The notes under the pieces: generated by a model
The model's input: the letters and a program-made list of their open reading frames with translations, nothing else
What the model was told of the DNA's origin: nothing
Database searches by the model: none
From: Thiolapillus brandeum
GTDB lineage: Bacteria > Pseudomonadota > Gammaproteobacteria > Chromatiales > Chromatiaceae
Length of the DNA stretch: 64,000 bases
Direction: 5' to 3'
Assembly: GCF_000828615.1 (NCBI RefSeq)
Contig: NZ_AP012273.1
Location: 2,170,001 to 2,234,000 of the forward strand
Shown: one piece after another, positions 51,464 through 61,569 of the stretch
Layout: every line of letters starts with the position of its first letter
Numbering within the stretch: position 1 is the first letter of the stretch
Translations under genes and position numbers: made by a program

Positions 51464-53656
51464 TCAGCTCTTGCGGCCCAGGTCGCGGCTGATACGCAAC
51501 ACCTCGGGAATGGCACGCAGTCGGCGCATGATGGCCGCCAGGTGTTTTCTGTCCGACACGGATATCAGCAAGTGCAGGCCTGATGTCTGCCCATCATGAT
51601 CTTCGGTACGGATATCATCGATGTTCGAACCCATTTCCGAGATCGCAGACGCTATGGTGGCGAGCATGCCCCGCTTGTTGTTCACATCCAGGTATAGCGC
51701 TGTATCAAATTCACCCTGTATGTCCTTTTCCCAGCGCACGTCCACCCAGTCAGCCCGGGATTTCTTTTCATCCAGCACATTCGGGCACGATTGGTGATGC
51801 ACCACCAGGCCTTTGCCGGGATTGAACACGGCAATCACCGGATCCCCGGGGATGGGATGGCAACAATTGCCGAATTTGACCACCATGCCTTCCGTACCAC
51901 GAATCGTCAGATCCGCGCCGGGCTCGCCATCCTTGTCCAGAGCATCCACCGACAATAGCGTACCCGTCACCAGCTTCACCATGCGATTGCCCAGGCCGAT
52001 ATCGATCATCAGGGCGCGCAGGCTGTTTACCTTGAGCTGTTCCAGCACTGACTGGATCTGGCTCTCCTTGATGGCCGACAGGGCAGCTCCATGTTTTTCC
52101 AGCTCCCTCTCCAGCATACGCTGTCCCAGTTGGGCAGCCTCATCAGATTCCAGCCGTTTGAGGAAGGTACGTATGCCTGCCCGGGCCTTGCCGGTGACCA
52201 CAAAATCCAGCCAGGCAGGATTGGGCCGGGCATCATCATTGGTGAGAATCTGTACCGTCTGCCCGTTACGCAAACGGGTGCGCAATGGCACCAGATGGCG
52301 ATCCACCCGCGCTGCCACGCAATGGTTGCCCACGTCCGAGTGGATGGCGTAGGCAAAATCCACTACAGAGGCTCCCTTGGGCAGCACCTTGATCTGGCCA
52401 TTGGGGGTGAAAACATAGACCTCGTCCGGGAACAGATCCACCTTGACGTGTTCGAGAAACTCCGTGGAAGTCCCCGAGCCTTTCTGCACTTCCAGCAGAT
52501 TGCGCACCCATTCGGCAGCGGCTGCCGGAGGAAACTTTTCATCCCCGGTCTTGTAGTGCCAGTGCGCAGCAATGCCTTCTTCCGCCACCTGATGCATCTC
52601 ATTGGTACGGATCTGCACCTCGATATGCTGGCCATGAGGCCCCACCAACACCGTATGCAGGGACTGGTAACCGTTGGCCTTGGGAATCGCAATATAGTCC
52701 TTGAATCGTCCCGGCACGGGTTTGTACAAACTGTGCATGGCTCCCAGCACCCGGTAACAGGTGTCCACATCCTTCACCAGGATGCGGAAGGCGAATACGT
52801 CCGCCACTTCACCCAGGGACAGATGCTTGTCGCGCATCTTGCGGTAGATGCTGCAGATATGTTTTTCCCGGCCACTGACCTCGCCTTTGAAATCCTCCTG
52901 ATCCAGGCGATCCCGCATGGCCTGCTGCACGCTGTTCACCAGTTCCCTGCGATGACCGCGAAGTTTCTGCAGGCGTTCATCGATAACCCGGTAACGCCAG
53001 GGATAATAGGCGGCCATCCCCAAGTCCTCCAGCTCCACCCGCAAGCTGTTGATACCCAGGCGCTGGGCGATGGGGGCATAGATCTCCGTGGTTTCCCGGG
53101 AAATGCGCCGCGCCTTGTCCGGGCGCATTACGCCGAGGGTGCGCATATTGTGCAGCCGGTCTGCCAACTTGATGAGAATCACCCGGATGTCCCGGGTCAT
53201 GGCCAGCATCATCTTGCGGAAGCTTTCTGCCTGAGCCTCGGCACGGCTCAGGGAGCCTATCCTGGCCAGCTTGCTGACTCCATCCACCAGCTCGGCAATT
53301 TCCTCACTGAATTCTTCAGCCAGCTGATCCTTGGCCGTGGGGGTGTCTTCGATGACATCATGAAGAATCGCCGCCATCAGGCACTGGTAGTCCATGCGCA
53401 TTTCCGCCAGGATGCGTGCCACGGCTACCGGATGGCAGATATACGGCTCTCCGGACAGGCGCTTCTGATCCTTGTGAGCCTCAGCGCCAAACAGGTAGGC
53501 ACGATAGACTTCCCGCACCTGCTCCGGTGGCAGGTAGGACTCCAGGTAGGTGCAGAGATCGCTTATGAGGTAACGGGGGCCGCCACCCCCACTGCCGCGC
53601 ACAGGCGCGATCGGTGGCCATTTGCCTTCGGGTTCGACAGGCAGTGAAGTGGCCAC
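51464..53656 (-). CDS. spoT: bifunctional (p)ppGpp synthetase/hydrolase SpoT
   Basis: A 730-residue RelA/SpoT homologue. The HD hydrolase domain is intact (HPVAVARILAEMRMDYQCLM then HDVIEDT), and the synthetase domain shows IPKANGYQSLHT (separate from GPHGQHIEVQIRT), so both activities are expected. TGS (DLFPDEVYVFTPNGQIKVLP) and a C-terminal ACT domain follow. A GTG start at 53656 is used, 12 bases after rpoZ. It is co-transcribed with rpoZ, the usual order. The usual gmk gene is not upstream of rpoZ here. Confidence 0.95.
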   Translation of the reverse strand: MATSLPVEPEGKWPPIAPVRGSGGGGPRYLISDLCTYLESYLPPEQVREVYRAYLFGAEAHKDQKRLSGEPYICHPVAVARILAEMRMDYQCLMAAILHDVIEDTPTAKDQLAEEFSEEIAELVDGVSKLARIGSLSRAEAQAESFRKMMLAMTRDIRVILIKLADRLHNMRTLGVMRPDKARRISRETTEIYAPIAQRLGINSLRVELEDLGMAAYYPWRYRVIDERLQKLRGHRRELVNSVQQAMRDRLDQEDFKGEVSGREKHICSIYRKMRDKHLSLGEVADVFAFRILVKDVDTCYRVLGAMHSLYKPVPGRFKDYIAIPKANGYQSLHTVLVGPHGQHIEVQIRTNEMHQVAEEGIAAHWHYKTGDEKFPPAAAAEWVRNLLEVQKGSGTSTEFLEHVKVDLFPDEVYVFTPNGQIKVLPKGASVVDFAYAIHSDVGNHCVAARVDRHLVPLRTRLRNGQTVQILTNDDARPNPAWLDFVVTGKARAGIRTFLKRLESDEAAQLGQRMLERELEKHGAALSAIKESQIQSVLEQLKVNSLRALMIDIGLGNRMVKLVTGTLLSVDALDKDGEPGADLTIRGTEGMVVKFGNCCHPIPGDPVIAVFNPGKGLVVHHQSCPNVLDEKKSRADWVDVRWEKDIQGEFDTALYLDVNNKRGMLATIASAISEMGSNIDDIRTEDHDGQTSGLHLLISVSDRKHLAAIMRRLRAIPEVLRISRDLGRKS

Positions 53657-53668
53657 CGGTGTACGGAC

Positions 53669-53953
53669 TTACAAGCCGCCGTCCAGCGCTGCCTGAACTT
53701 CCTGTGCCAGGGCCGCAGCCAGTTCGTCGTCAATGGATTCTTCTTGGGTTTCAACCTGATCATCAATGGTCTGGTTGGTAATCAGGCCCGCAGCAATCTC
53801 GCGCAGGGCGACCACCGTAGGCTTGTCATTGTCCCAGGGAACCAGGGGTTCAACACCATTTTCCAGTTGCCGGGCGCGCTTGGACGCCAGCAGAACCAGG
53901 TTGAAACGATTGTCCACATGATCAAGACAATCTTCTACAGTTACTCTTGCCAT
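53669..53953 (-). CDS. rpoZ: RNA polymerase omega subunit
   Basis: A 94-residue RpoZ with the conserved [20 protein letters not shown] start, RARQL and the [11 protein letters not shown] helix. It assists beta-prime folding and ppGpp binding (family knowledge). It stands first in the operon with spoT and ubiC. Confidence 0.96.
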   Translation of the reverse strand: MARVTVEDCLDHVDNRFNLVLLASKRARQLENGVEPLVPWDNDKPTVVALREIAAGLITNQTIDDQVETQEESIDDELAAALAQEVQAALDGGL

Positions 53954-54133
53954 TCTCGGTTTAGCTCCAGAAATACTTTGCCATATTGATATATTGTAAC
54001 GCGAAAACCCAACAACAGAAGATTTTTCGACACAGGCATGGACCTCAATTCAAATGAGCAACAGCATCCCGGTCAGAATCATCATGGGCTTTGTTATGGT
54101 GTTGATCTCTCCTTTTCGATCAAAAACGGGCTT

Positions 54134-55789
54134 TCAGCGTGGCTGCACCAGCGCAGCTCCAGATCCCCGCGGATCACTGGCCGCCTCCACCCGGTTCCTG
54201 CCACGATTCCAGTGAATCGCCTGCATATTGCCCCAAGGCCGATCCTTCTGATCCAGCTTATGGCCTTTTGCTTCCAGGGCCTTTTTCAGGTTTTCGTCGA
54301 AAGCTCCAGGCTCGACTTGTATCACATCAGGCAGATACTGGTGATGGAATCGCGGGCGACTCACCCAGGCATGAACATCCTTGCCATCCACCGCCTCCAA
54401 CAGCCCCAGAAGCACCATGGTGATGATGCGCGAGCCTCCCGGCGTGCCGAGAACAGCCACCTGATCCGGACTTTCCAGAAAAGTCGGCGACATGCTGGAG
54501 AGCATGCGTTTTCCGGGAGCAATGGCATTGGCCTCGGCACCTACCAGTCCATACACATTGGCAACCCCGGGCTTGATGGAAAAATCATCCATCTCATCAT
54601 TGAGCAACACCCCCGTGCCTTCCGCCACGAAGCCTGAACCGAAGGGATAGTTGATGCTCAGGGTCGCTGCCACCCGGTTGCCTTCCTGATCCAGAATGGA
54701 GAAATGGGTGGTGTCATGCCCTTCGGCACGCACACTGGCCAGGCTGCTGCTGGACGTTGCCTTGTTCATGTCGATGCCATTCGCCAGCTGCCGGGCATAT
54801 TCCGGCGACAACAGCCGTTTCAGGGGCATCTGCACATAGTCGGCATCTCCAAGCCAGCGGGCGCGATCCGCATAGGCCCGGCGCATGACCTCCACCAGAT
54901 AATGCACCCGGTCAGCATCGTCCAGGCCCTTCAGATCCTTCCCGGAAAGCATGTTGAGCATTTCCAGCAGCACCACGCCACCGGATGATGGCGGTGCAGC
55001 GCTGACCACGCGCCAGCCACGATAACTACCGGATACCGGCTGGCGTTCCCTGACCTCATATTGGCGTAAGTCCGCCAGGGTCCAGATGCCGCCGTGGCGC
55101 CGCACAGCCTTCACCATACGGCGGGCAATCTCTCCACCATAGAAACCATCCTTTCCATGACGCGCCAGAGCACCCAGGGTTTGCGCCAGATCCGGCTGAC
55201 GGATGATATGCCCAACAGGGGGAACCCGGTTTTTCAACAGGAACTGCCTGGCGGCTGCCGGCGATGCCTGCAGAACCCCCAGACGAAATGCTGCCATGCG
55301 CCGGTAATGTTCGTTGACCTTGAAGCCTTCTGCGGCAAGGCGAATCGCCGGTTGCAGGCTTTGCCTGAGAGGCAGACGCCCATAATGTTCCGCCAGATAG
55401 GCCAGGGCCGCCGGTTCCCCGGGAATGCCTGCCGCCAGGGGACCGTCGATGGAGGCGCCTGCTACCGGCCTGCCCTGGCTGTCCAGATACATATCCCGGT
55501 GAGCCGCCAGGGGCGCGCGCTCTCTTCCATCGATCATGACTTCATGAGCGTCGCTGGCTCGGTGCAGCAACCAGAAACCACCACCGCCCAGTCCGGAACT
55601 GTAAGGTTCCACCACGGCCAGGGCCGCGCTCACGGCCACCGCCGCGTCGAAGGCATTACCTCCCGCCTGGAGAATCTCCAGGCCGGCCCGGGTAGCCGCC
55701 GGATGGGCGGAAGCCACAGCCATGGCAGGTGGCTTGTCCCCGGCATGAGCCTGAGTCAGGAACAGGCACAACAACACCCCATAAACCAA
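54134..55789 (-). CDS. ggt: gamma-glutamyltransferase
   Basis: A 551-residue exported GGT that cleaves glutathione and other gamma-glutamyl compounds in the periplasm (family knowledge). The signal peptide (VYGVLLCLFLTQAHA) is seen only if translation starts at TTG 55789 or GTG 55777. The autoprocessing Thr is in HDTTHFSILDQEGN. NVYGLVGAEANAIAPGKRMLSSMSP and GTPGGSRI form the glycine-rich substrate pocket. The presumed ribosome-binding GGAG lies inside the ferredoxin terminator hairpin, so expression may depend on that structure. Confidence 0.85.
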   Translation of the reverse strand: MVYGVLLCLFLTQAHAGDKPPAMAVASAHPAATRAGLEILQAGGNAFDAAVAVSAALAVVEPYSSGLGGGGFWLLHRASDAHEVMIDGRERAPLAAHRDMYLDSQGRPVAGASIDGPLAAGIPGEPAALAYLAEHYGRLPLRQSLQPAIRLAAEGFKVNEHYRRMAAFRLGVLQASPAAARQFLLKNRVPPVGHIIRQPDLAQTLGALARHGKDGFYGGEIARRMVKAVRRHGGIWTLADLRQYEVRERQPVSGSYRGWRVVSAAPPSSGGVVLLEMLNMLSGKDLKGLDDADRVHYLVEVMRRAYADRARWLGDADYVQMPLKRLLSPEYARQLANGIDMNKATSSSSLASVRAEGHDTTHFSILDQEGNRVAATLSINYPFGSGFVAEGTGVLLNDEMDDFSIKPGVANVYGLVGAEANAIAPGKRMLSSMSPTFLESPDQVAVLGTPGGSRIITMVLLGLLEAVDGKDVHAWVSRPRFHHQYLPDVIQVEPGAFDENLKKALEAKGHKLDQKDRPWGNMQAIHWNRGRNRVEAASDPRGSGAALVQPR

Positions 55790-55818
55790 AAAGCTCCAGC
55801 CTCTGGCCGGAGCTTTTT
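55788..55818 (-). terminator. ferredoxin-gene terminator overlapping the ggt start
   Basis: A stem AAAAAGCTCC/GGAGCTTTTT with inner GCC/GGC pairs and a T-run lies on the minus strand, 24 bases after the ferredoxin stop. The 3' arm holds the likely Shine-Dalgarno GGAG, and the end touches the TTG start of ggt. It could act both as a terminator and as an RBS-hiding hairpin. Confidence 0.8.
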
Positions 55819-55841
55819 CAGGTTTGCTGCTGATCCGCGGG

Positions 55842-56108
<267 letters not shown>

Positions 56109-56116
56109 CTAGTTAT

Positions 56117-56602
<486 letters not shown>

Positions 56603-56615
56603 TCAGCAAAGCGAA

Positions 56616-57194
56616 TCAATTTTGCATTATATCACGACGAAACAGGCGGCAGGCGGCCTGGCCTGCTCCGGCCTCCCGGTACAGGGACCACTGCGGCGGC
56701 GTTCGCGGCCAGTCCTTGTGACTGTCCTGCTCCAGGTAGATCCAGCTGCGGGGTTTGAGCCAATGGTTTTGCTCCAACAGGTCACAGGCATTCTCCAGCC
56801 AGTCCCGGGCAAAAGGAGGATCGAGAAACACCAGGTCGAAGGAACGATCGGCATCCCTGCTCAGCAGGCGCAATGCATCACCCGCCACAACCTCGCCCCG
56901 GGGTTCCTGTTGAAGGGTTTTCAGGTTCTGTTGCAACTGGCGAACCACGACCCGCGACTGATCCACCAGACGTACAAAGTCCGCCCCCCGGGAAAGGGCT
57001 TCCAGCCCCAGGGCGCCACTGCCGGCGAACAAATCCAGACAGGCAGCGCCTTCCACCTGGCCCTGCAGCCAATTGAACAGGGTTTCACGCAAACGATCCG
57101 CAGTAGGCCGCAATCCCGGCAGGTTGGCGAAAGACAGGCGTCGGCCGCGAAATTCGCCGCCGATGATACGGATGCTGTTGCTGCGCCCGCCCAA
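56616..57194 (-). CDS. rsmD: 16S rRNA (guanine-966 N2)-methyltransferase RsmD
   Basis: A 192-residue Rossmann methyltransferase. SAM-binding LDLFAGSGALGLEALSRGA and catalytic DLVFLDPPF motifs are visible. The start is TTG 57194, directly after the stop of the M16 gene; no ATG precedes the conserved IRIIGGEFRGRRL. It methylates G966 of 16S rRNA (family knowledge). Confidence 0.93.
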   Translation of the reverse strand: MGGRSNSIRIIGGEFRGRRLSFANLPGLRPTADRLRETLFNWLQGQVEGAACLDLFAGSGALGLEALSRGADFVRLVDQSRVVVRQLQQNLKTLQQEPRGEVVAGDALRLLSRDADRSFDLVFLDPPFARDWLENACDLLEQNHWLKPRSWIYLEQDSHKDWPRTPPQWSLYREAGAGQAACRLFRRDIMQN

Positions 57195-58487
57195 CTATTT
57201 TCCGCCACCCACGGTCAACTGCTGCAAATGTTTCATGGGCATACGCCGGTGGAAACTGCGGTGAATCTGGGCGCGCGTCACCTGCTGTACCCGTGTAGGC
57301 CAGATATCCAGCCAGTCCGGAGGCAGGTCATAGAAAGCCATGGTGCTAATCTGGCTGAGAATCTTCTTGTTGCTGGACAGCTTCAGGGGGAATCCCCCGG
57401 CCAGGTGTTTCTTCGCCGCTTCCAGCTGCTTCTGTGTCGGCCCCTCATCGATGAAATCACGCAACAGGGCCGTCATCAGTTCCAGAGTTTTTCGGGCCTG
57501 GCTGTTCCTGGTCTGGGCAGTCAGCATCCAGGGACCTTTCACCCGCAGGGGTGCGAAATAGCTGGAAATGCCATAGGACAGGCCACGCTTGTTACGCACC
57601 TCTTCACCCATGATGGAGGTCAAGCCACTACCCCCGAGGATATGGTTGCCGACAATCAGGGGAAAGTAATCCGGGTCCTTGCGGCTGATGCCCAGCATAC
57701 CCAGGTAGAGGTGAGTCTGGGAAGCTGGGAAATTCCTGTGCTGGCGACCCGCTTTCCCTGGTTTGGGGTCTGCCAGAGGCGCAGCTCTTTGCCCGACCGA
57801 CAGGCCAGCCAGCACATGCGCCACCAGGGTCTCAGCCTGGGTGCGATCCACATCCCCCACCAGAGCCACTACAGCATTGGCCTGGGTGTAGTAGCGCTGA
57901 TGAAAGGCTCGCAATGCGGCCTGATCGATGCGTGCCAGAGCGGCCTCTGTTCCCAGGGGGTCATGAGCATAAGGATGATCACCATACAAAATCTGCATCA
58001 TTTCCCGGTCCGCAACCTGTTCCGCTGATTGGCTGGCCAGACGCAGATCCGCCAGGGTACGTGCTTTCACCCGCTCGATGGCGGCCGCATCCAACCCTGG
58101 CGCAGAGACCATGGCTGCCAGCATGTCCAGGGCTGGCGTCAGAATATTCTTGTCGCTGAGGCTGCGCAGGGTAATACTGGCCATATCCCGTCCCGTATGG
58201 GTGCTGATTTCTATACCCCGGGATTCCAGTTCCCGGGCCAGTTCATCGGCATTCCACTTGCCCGCACCTTCGGGCAACAGTTCATTGAGCATCCTTGCCT
58301 GCCCCGGCAGATCCCCATCCCTGGCGCTACCGGCATCAAACATCACCTGCAAATTCACCATGGGCAATTGCGGAGCATGCACATACATGACCCGGGTGCC
58401 ACCCTGAGTCTGCCAGGACTGAACCTCCAGCGCCTGGGACTGGCCCATGATCAGAACCAGCATCAACAATGACCATATGCGAATCAT
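57195..58487 (-). CDS. M16-family peptidase-like subunit lacking the zinc motif
   Basis: A 430-residue exported M16 (pitrilysin)-like protein. The usual HXXEH is replaced by ARMLNELLPEG, so it is probably catalytically inactive and forms a heterodimer with the active subunit encoded just upstream (58484-59833, overlapping by four bases). The signal peptide is MIRIWSLLMLVLIMGQSQA. This pairing is typical for bacterial M16 clusters next to rsmD. Confidence 0.88.
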   Translation of the reverse strand: MIRIWSLLMLVLIMGQSQALEVQSWQTQGGTRVMYVHAPQLPMVNLQVMFDAGSARDGDLPGQARMLNELLPEGAGKWNADELARELESRGIEISTHTGRDMASITLRSLSDKNILTPALDMLAAMVSAPGLDAAAIERVKARTLADLRLASQSAEQVADREMMQILYGDHPYAHDPLGTEAALARIDQAALRAFHQRYYTQANAVVALVGDVDRTQAETLVAHVLAGLSVGQRAAPLADPKPGKAGRQHRNFPASQTHLYLGMLGISRKDPDYFPLIVGNHILGGSGLTSIMGEEVRNKRGLSYGISSYFAPLRVKGPWMLTAQTRNSQARKTLELMTALLRDFIDEGPTQKQLEAAKKHLAGGFPLKLSSNKKILSQISTMAFYDLPPDWLDIWPTRVQQVTRAQIHRSFHRRMPMKHLQQLTVGGGK

Positions 58488-59833
58488 GACTTCTTCTCCC
58501 GTGCCACGGGCGCTGCTTCCCTGACCGGCTCCAAGCGGGCAACCGTAAGATGCTCCTCCACCAGATACTTGCGCGCCACCGCCTGCACCTGCCGGGGAGT
58601 CACCGCCCGGATATGTTTGAGCTCCTCATCCAGGCTGTGCCAGTCATAGCCGTTGGTTTCACGCATGCCCATGAGCATGGCCTGGTAGAACATGGAGTCC
58701 CGGGCAAATACCTTGGACGCCAGGGTGCGATTGATGACGCGCTGCAGCTCCTGCTTGCTCACGGGTTCCTGTTGCAGGCGCCTGATCTGGGATAGCAGGC
58801 CGGATTCCAGGTCATCCAGGTTCACGTCCCTGGCGGGTATGGCCTGGACCTCCAGCAGGCCGGACAAGCGGCTGAACGCGTCATAACTGCTGCTGGCGGA
58901 CACGGCCAGGCCTTGTTCACGCACCACAGCCGCGGACAACCGGGAGCTGTCGCCATCACCCAGTATGGAGTTGAGCACCATAAGCGCATAGGCCTCCGTC
59001 GGATCCTTGAGATCCGCCATGGCCGGCGCCTTGTAGCCCATGAGCAGGACAGGCTGTTCCGCAGGAATCTGCAGGCTCATGCGCACCGGCCCTTTCTGTT
59101 CGGGTTCCGGACGTTGCCGCCAGGGTGGATGCTGACGTGCGGGAATGGCGCCGAAGTGCTTCTTCGCCAGGGCCAGGACCTGCACCGGAGCGACATCACC
59201 CACGACCACCAGAATCGCATTGTCCGGAGAATACCAGCGCTCATACCACTGGCGCAGATCCGCCACACTCATGACTTCCAGATCATGCATCCAGCCGATT
59301 ACCGGATTGCGATAGGGCGACACCCGCCAGGCGACGGCATTGAACTGCTCCCAGAGCAGGCCATTGGGATCATCATCCGTGCGCAGGCGGCGCTCCTCAC
59401 GCACCACGGCGACCTCGCGCTGAAACTCCTTTTCATCCAGCAGCAGGTTTTGCATACGGTCGGCCTCCAGTTCCAGGGCACGCTCCAGATGCTGCCTGGA
59501 CAGGGTTTCAAAATATGCCGTGTAATCGATCCCCGTAAAGGCATTCTCGCTGCCTCCCAGAGCGGCGATGATGCGCGAGAATTCATCCGGCGCTACATGC
59601 CTGGTGCCCTTGAACATCATGTGTTCCAGAACATGAGACACGCCGGTGGTTCCCGGCTGTTCGTAGCTCGACCCCACTTTGTACCAGACCTGGCTGACCA
59701 CCACCGGGGCGCGATGATCCGGCTTGACGATGACCTTCATGCCATTGCCGAGCATGAATTCTTCAACCTTGTTCCCTGCCGCCAGGGCTGACAGACTGAA
59801 CAGGCAAAACACCAGGCTCCAGAAGCTACGCAT
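58484..59833 (-). CDS. M16-family zinc peptidase, catalytic subunit
   Basis: A 449-residue exported protease from ATG 59833. The signal peptide is MRSFWSLVFCLFSLSALAAG. The zinc motif is HVLEHMMFKGT (HXXEH), with the downstream Glu in the LELEADRMQNLLLDE region. It acts in the periplasm on peptides (family knowledge), with the inactive partner overlapping by four bases. It is divergent from ftsY. Confidence 0.9.
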   Translation of the reverse strand: MRSFWSLVFCLFSLSALAAGNKVEEFMLGNGMKVIVKPDHRAPVVVSQVWYKVGSSYEQPGTTGVSHVLEHMMFKGTRHVAPDEFSRIIAALGGSENAFTGIDYTAYFETLSRQHLERALELEADRMQNLLLDEKEFQREVAVVREERRLRTDDDPNGLLWEQFNAVAWRVSPYRNPVIGWMHDLEVMSVADLRQWYERWYSPDNAILVVVGDVAPVQVLALAKKHFGAIPARQHPPWRQRPEPEQKGPVRMSLQIPAEQPVLLMGYKAPAMADLKDPTEAYALMVLNSILGDGDSSRLSAAVVREQGLAVSASSSYDAFSRLSGLLEVQAIPARDVNLDDLESGLLSQIRRLQQEPVSKQELQRVINRTLASKVFARDSMFYQAMLMGMRETNGYDWHSLDEELKHIRAVTPRQVQAVARKYLVEEHLTVARLEPVREAAPVAREKKS

Positions 59834-59916
59834 AACGGTTCGAATCCCCAAATATGGTAAAGTACCATTCTTTCAAAACCTGTCCTTGTTGTCCAAGGAT
59901 TCAACGGGAATCAAGC

Positions 59917-60894
59917 ATGTTCGGCTTCGGCAAAAAAAACCAGTCCGCCCCCACTGAAGAACAGAAAAAGCCCGGCCTGTTCCAGCGCCTCAAATCCGGT
60001 CTGGCCCGCACCCGGGCCAACTTCACCGATGGCCTTGCCAGCCTGGTGCTGGGGCGCAGGAAGATCGACGATGAACTGCTGGAAGACCTGGAGACCCTGC
60101 TCCTCACCGCCGACGTGGGCGTGGACGCCACCCGGCGCATCATCGATGAACTCACGGAACGGGTGAAACGCAAGACTCTGGCCGATCCTGAAGCCCTGGT
60201 GGCCGCCCTCAAGGAGCTTCTGGAGGAAATCCTGGAAAAGGTGGACGCCCCGGTGCAACAACCTGCTCCCGGGCATCCCCAGGTAATCCTCATGGTGGGT
60301 ATCAACGGCGCGGGCAAGACCACGACCATCGGCAAGCTGGCAAAACAGCTCCAGGACGAAGGCCAGACCGTCATGCTGGCCGCCGGAGACACCTTCCGCG
60401 CCGCAGCCGTGGAACAACTGCAGACCTGGGGTGAGCGCAACGACATTCCGGTCATCGCACAACACAGTGGCGCAGACTCCGCATCGGTGATCTATGACGC
60501 CCTGGAAGCCGCCACGGCCCGGGGGGTGGACGTGCTCATTGCCGATACGGCGGGCCGCCTGCACACCAAGAGCAATCTCATGGAGGAACTGGCCAAAATC
60601 GCCCGGGTGATGAAAAAGATCGACCCCGACGCCCCCCACGAAGTGATGCTGGTGGTGGACGCCACCACCGGCCAGAATGCCGTCAACCAGGCCGAGCAGT
60701 TCAGCAGGGCCATCCCTCTCACCGGCATCACTCTGACCAAGCTGGACGGCACCGCCCGGGGCGGCATCATCTTCGCCATCGCCGAGAAGATGGGCATTCC
60801 CATCCGTTTCATCGGCGTGGGTGAAGGCATAGAGGATCTGCGCATCTTCGATCCCAGAGCCTTTGTCGATGCGCTCTTCGAAAGGGAAGAATAG
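59917..60894 (+). CDS. ftsY: signal recognition particle receptor FtsY
   Basis: A 325-residue SRP receptor GTPase. The acidic A domain is short. The N domain is about residues 35-115. G motifs are GINGAGKTTTIGKLA, DTAGRLHT and TKLDGTARGG. It docks SRP-ribosome complexes at the inner membrane (family knowledge). It is first of the ftsY-ftsE-ftsX operon, six bases from ftsE. Confidence 0.97.
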   Translation: MFGFGKKNQSAPTEEQKKPGLFQRLKSGLARTRANFTDGLASLVLGRRKIDDELLEDLETLLLTADVGVDATRRIIDELTERVKRKTLADPEALVAALKELLEEILEKVDAPVQQPAPGHPQVILMVGINGAGKTTTIGKLAKQLQDEGQTVMLAAGDTFRAAAVEQLQTWGERNDIPVIAQHSGADSASVIYDALEAATARGVDVLIADTAGRLHTKSNLMEELAKIARVMKKIDPDAPHEVMLVVDATTGQNAVNQAEQFSRAIPLTGITLTKLDGTARGGIIFAIAEKMGIPIRFIGVGEGIEDLRIFDPRAFVDALFEREE

Positions 60895-60900
60895 GAACCC

Positions 60901-61569
60901 ATGATCCGGTTCGACAATGTCAGCAAGACCTACCCCGGCAGCAGTGGCGGCCTGCGGGAAGTCAACCTGCATATCGAGCCCGGGGAAATGGTCTTTCTCA
61001 CCGGCCATTCCGGCGCAGGCAAGAGCACCCTGCTAAAGCTCGTGGGTCTGCTGGAACGTGCCAGCCGCGGCCAGGTCTGGGTGAACAAGCACAACCTCGG
61101 CCGCCTCAAGCCCCGGCAGATACCCTTGCTGCGCCGGGAAGTGGGCATGATCTTCCAGGATCACCGCCTGCTCACGGATCGCACGGTATTCGACAACGTC
61201 GCCCTGCCCCTGGTGGTAACCGGAGTGAAACACCAGGAGATCCGTCGCCGGGTGCAAGCCGCCCTGGACAAGGTGGGCCTGCTGAAAAAGGCCAAAGCCC
61301 TGCCCCTGACCCTGTCCGGGGGAGAACAGCAGCGGGTGGGCATTGCCCGGGCCATCGTCAGCAAGCCCCCCATCGTCCTCGCCGACGAACCCACGGGCAA
61401 CCTGGATCCGGATCTGTCCCGGGAAATCATGAATCTGTTTCACCAGTTCAACCAGGTGGGCGTGACCCTGCTCATCGCCACCCATGACCTGGGGCTCATC
61501 CAGCCCATGCAACAACGCATCCTGGTACTCGACCAGGGGCGGCTGGTAAAGGATCAGGCACAGCCATGA
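60901..61569 (+). CDS. ftsE: cell-division ATPase FtsE
   Basis: A 222-residue ABC ATPase: Walker [10 protein letters not shown], signature [14 protein letters not shown], Walker [13 protein letters not shown]. It works with FtsX to activate peptidoglycan hydrolases at the septum (family knowledge). The TGA stop overlaps the ftsX start. Confidence 0.97.
   Translation: MIRFDNVSKTYPGSSGGLREVNLHIEPGEMVFLTGHSGAGKSTLLKLVGLLERASRGQVWVNKHNLGRLKPRQIPLLRREVGMIFQDHRLLTDRTVFDNVALPLVVTGVKHQEIRRRVQAALDKVGLLKKAKALPLTLSGGEQQRVGIARAIVSKPPIVLADEPTGNLDPDLSREIMNLFHQFNQVGVTLLIATHDLGLIQPMQQRILVLDQGRLVKDQAQP

Noticed and set aside
52091-53647. 518-residue plus-strand ORF
   Set aside because: Antisense to spoT, with composition typical of a shadow frame.
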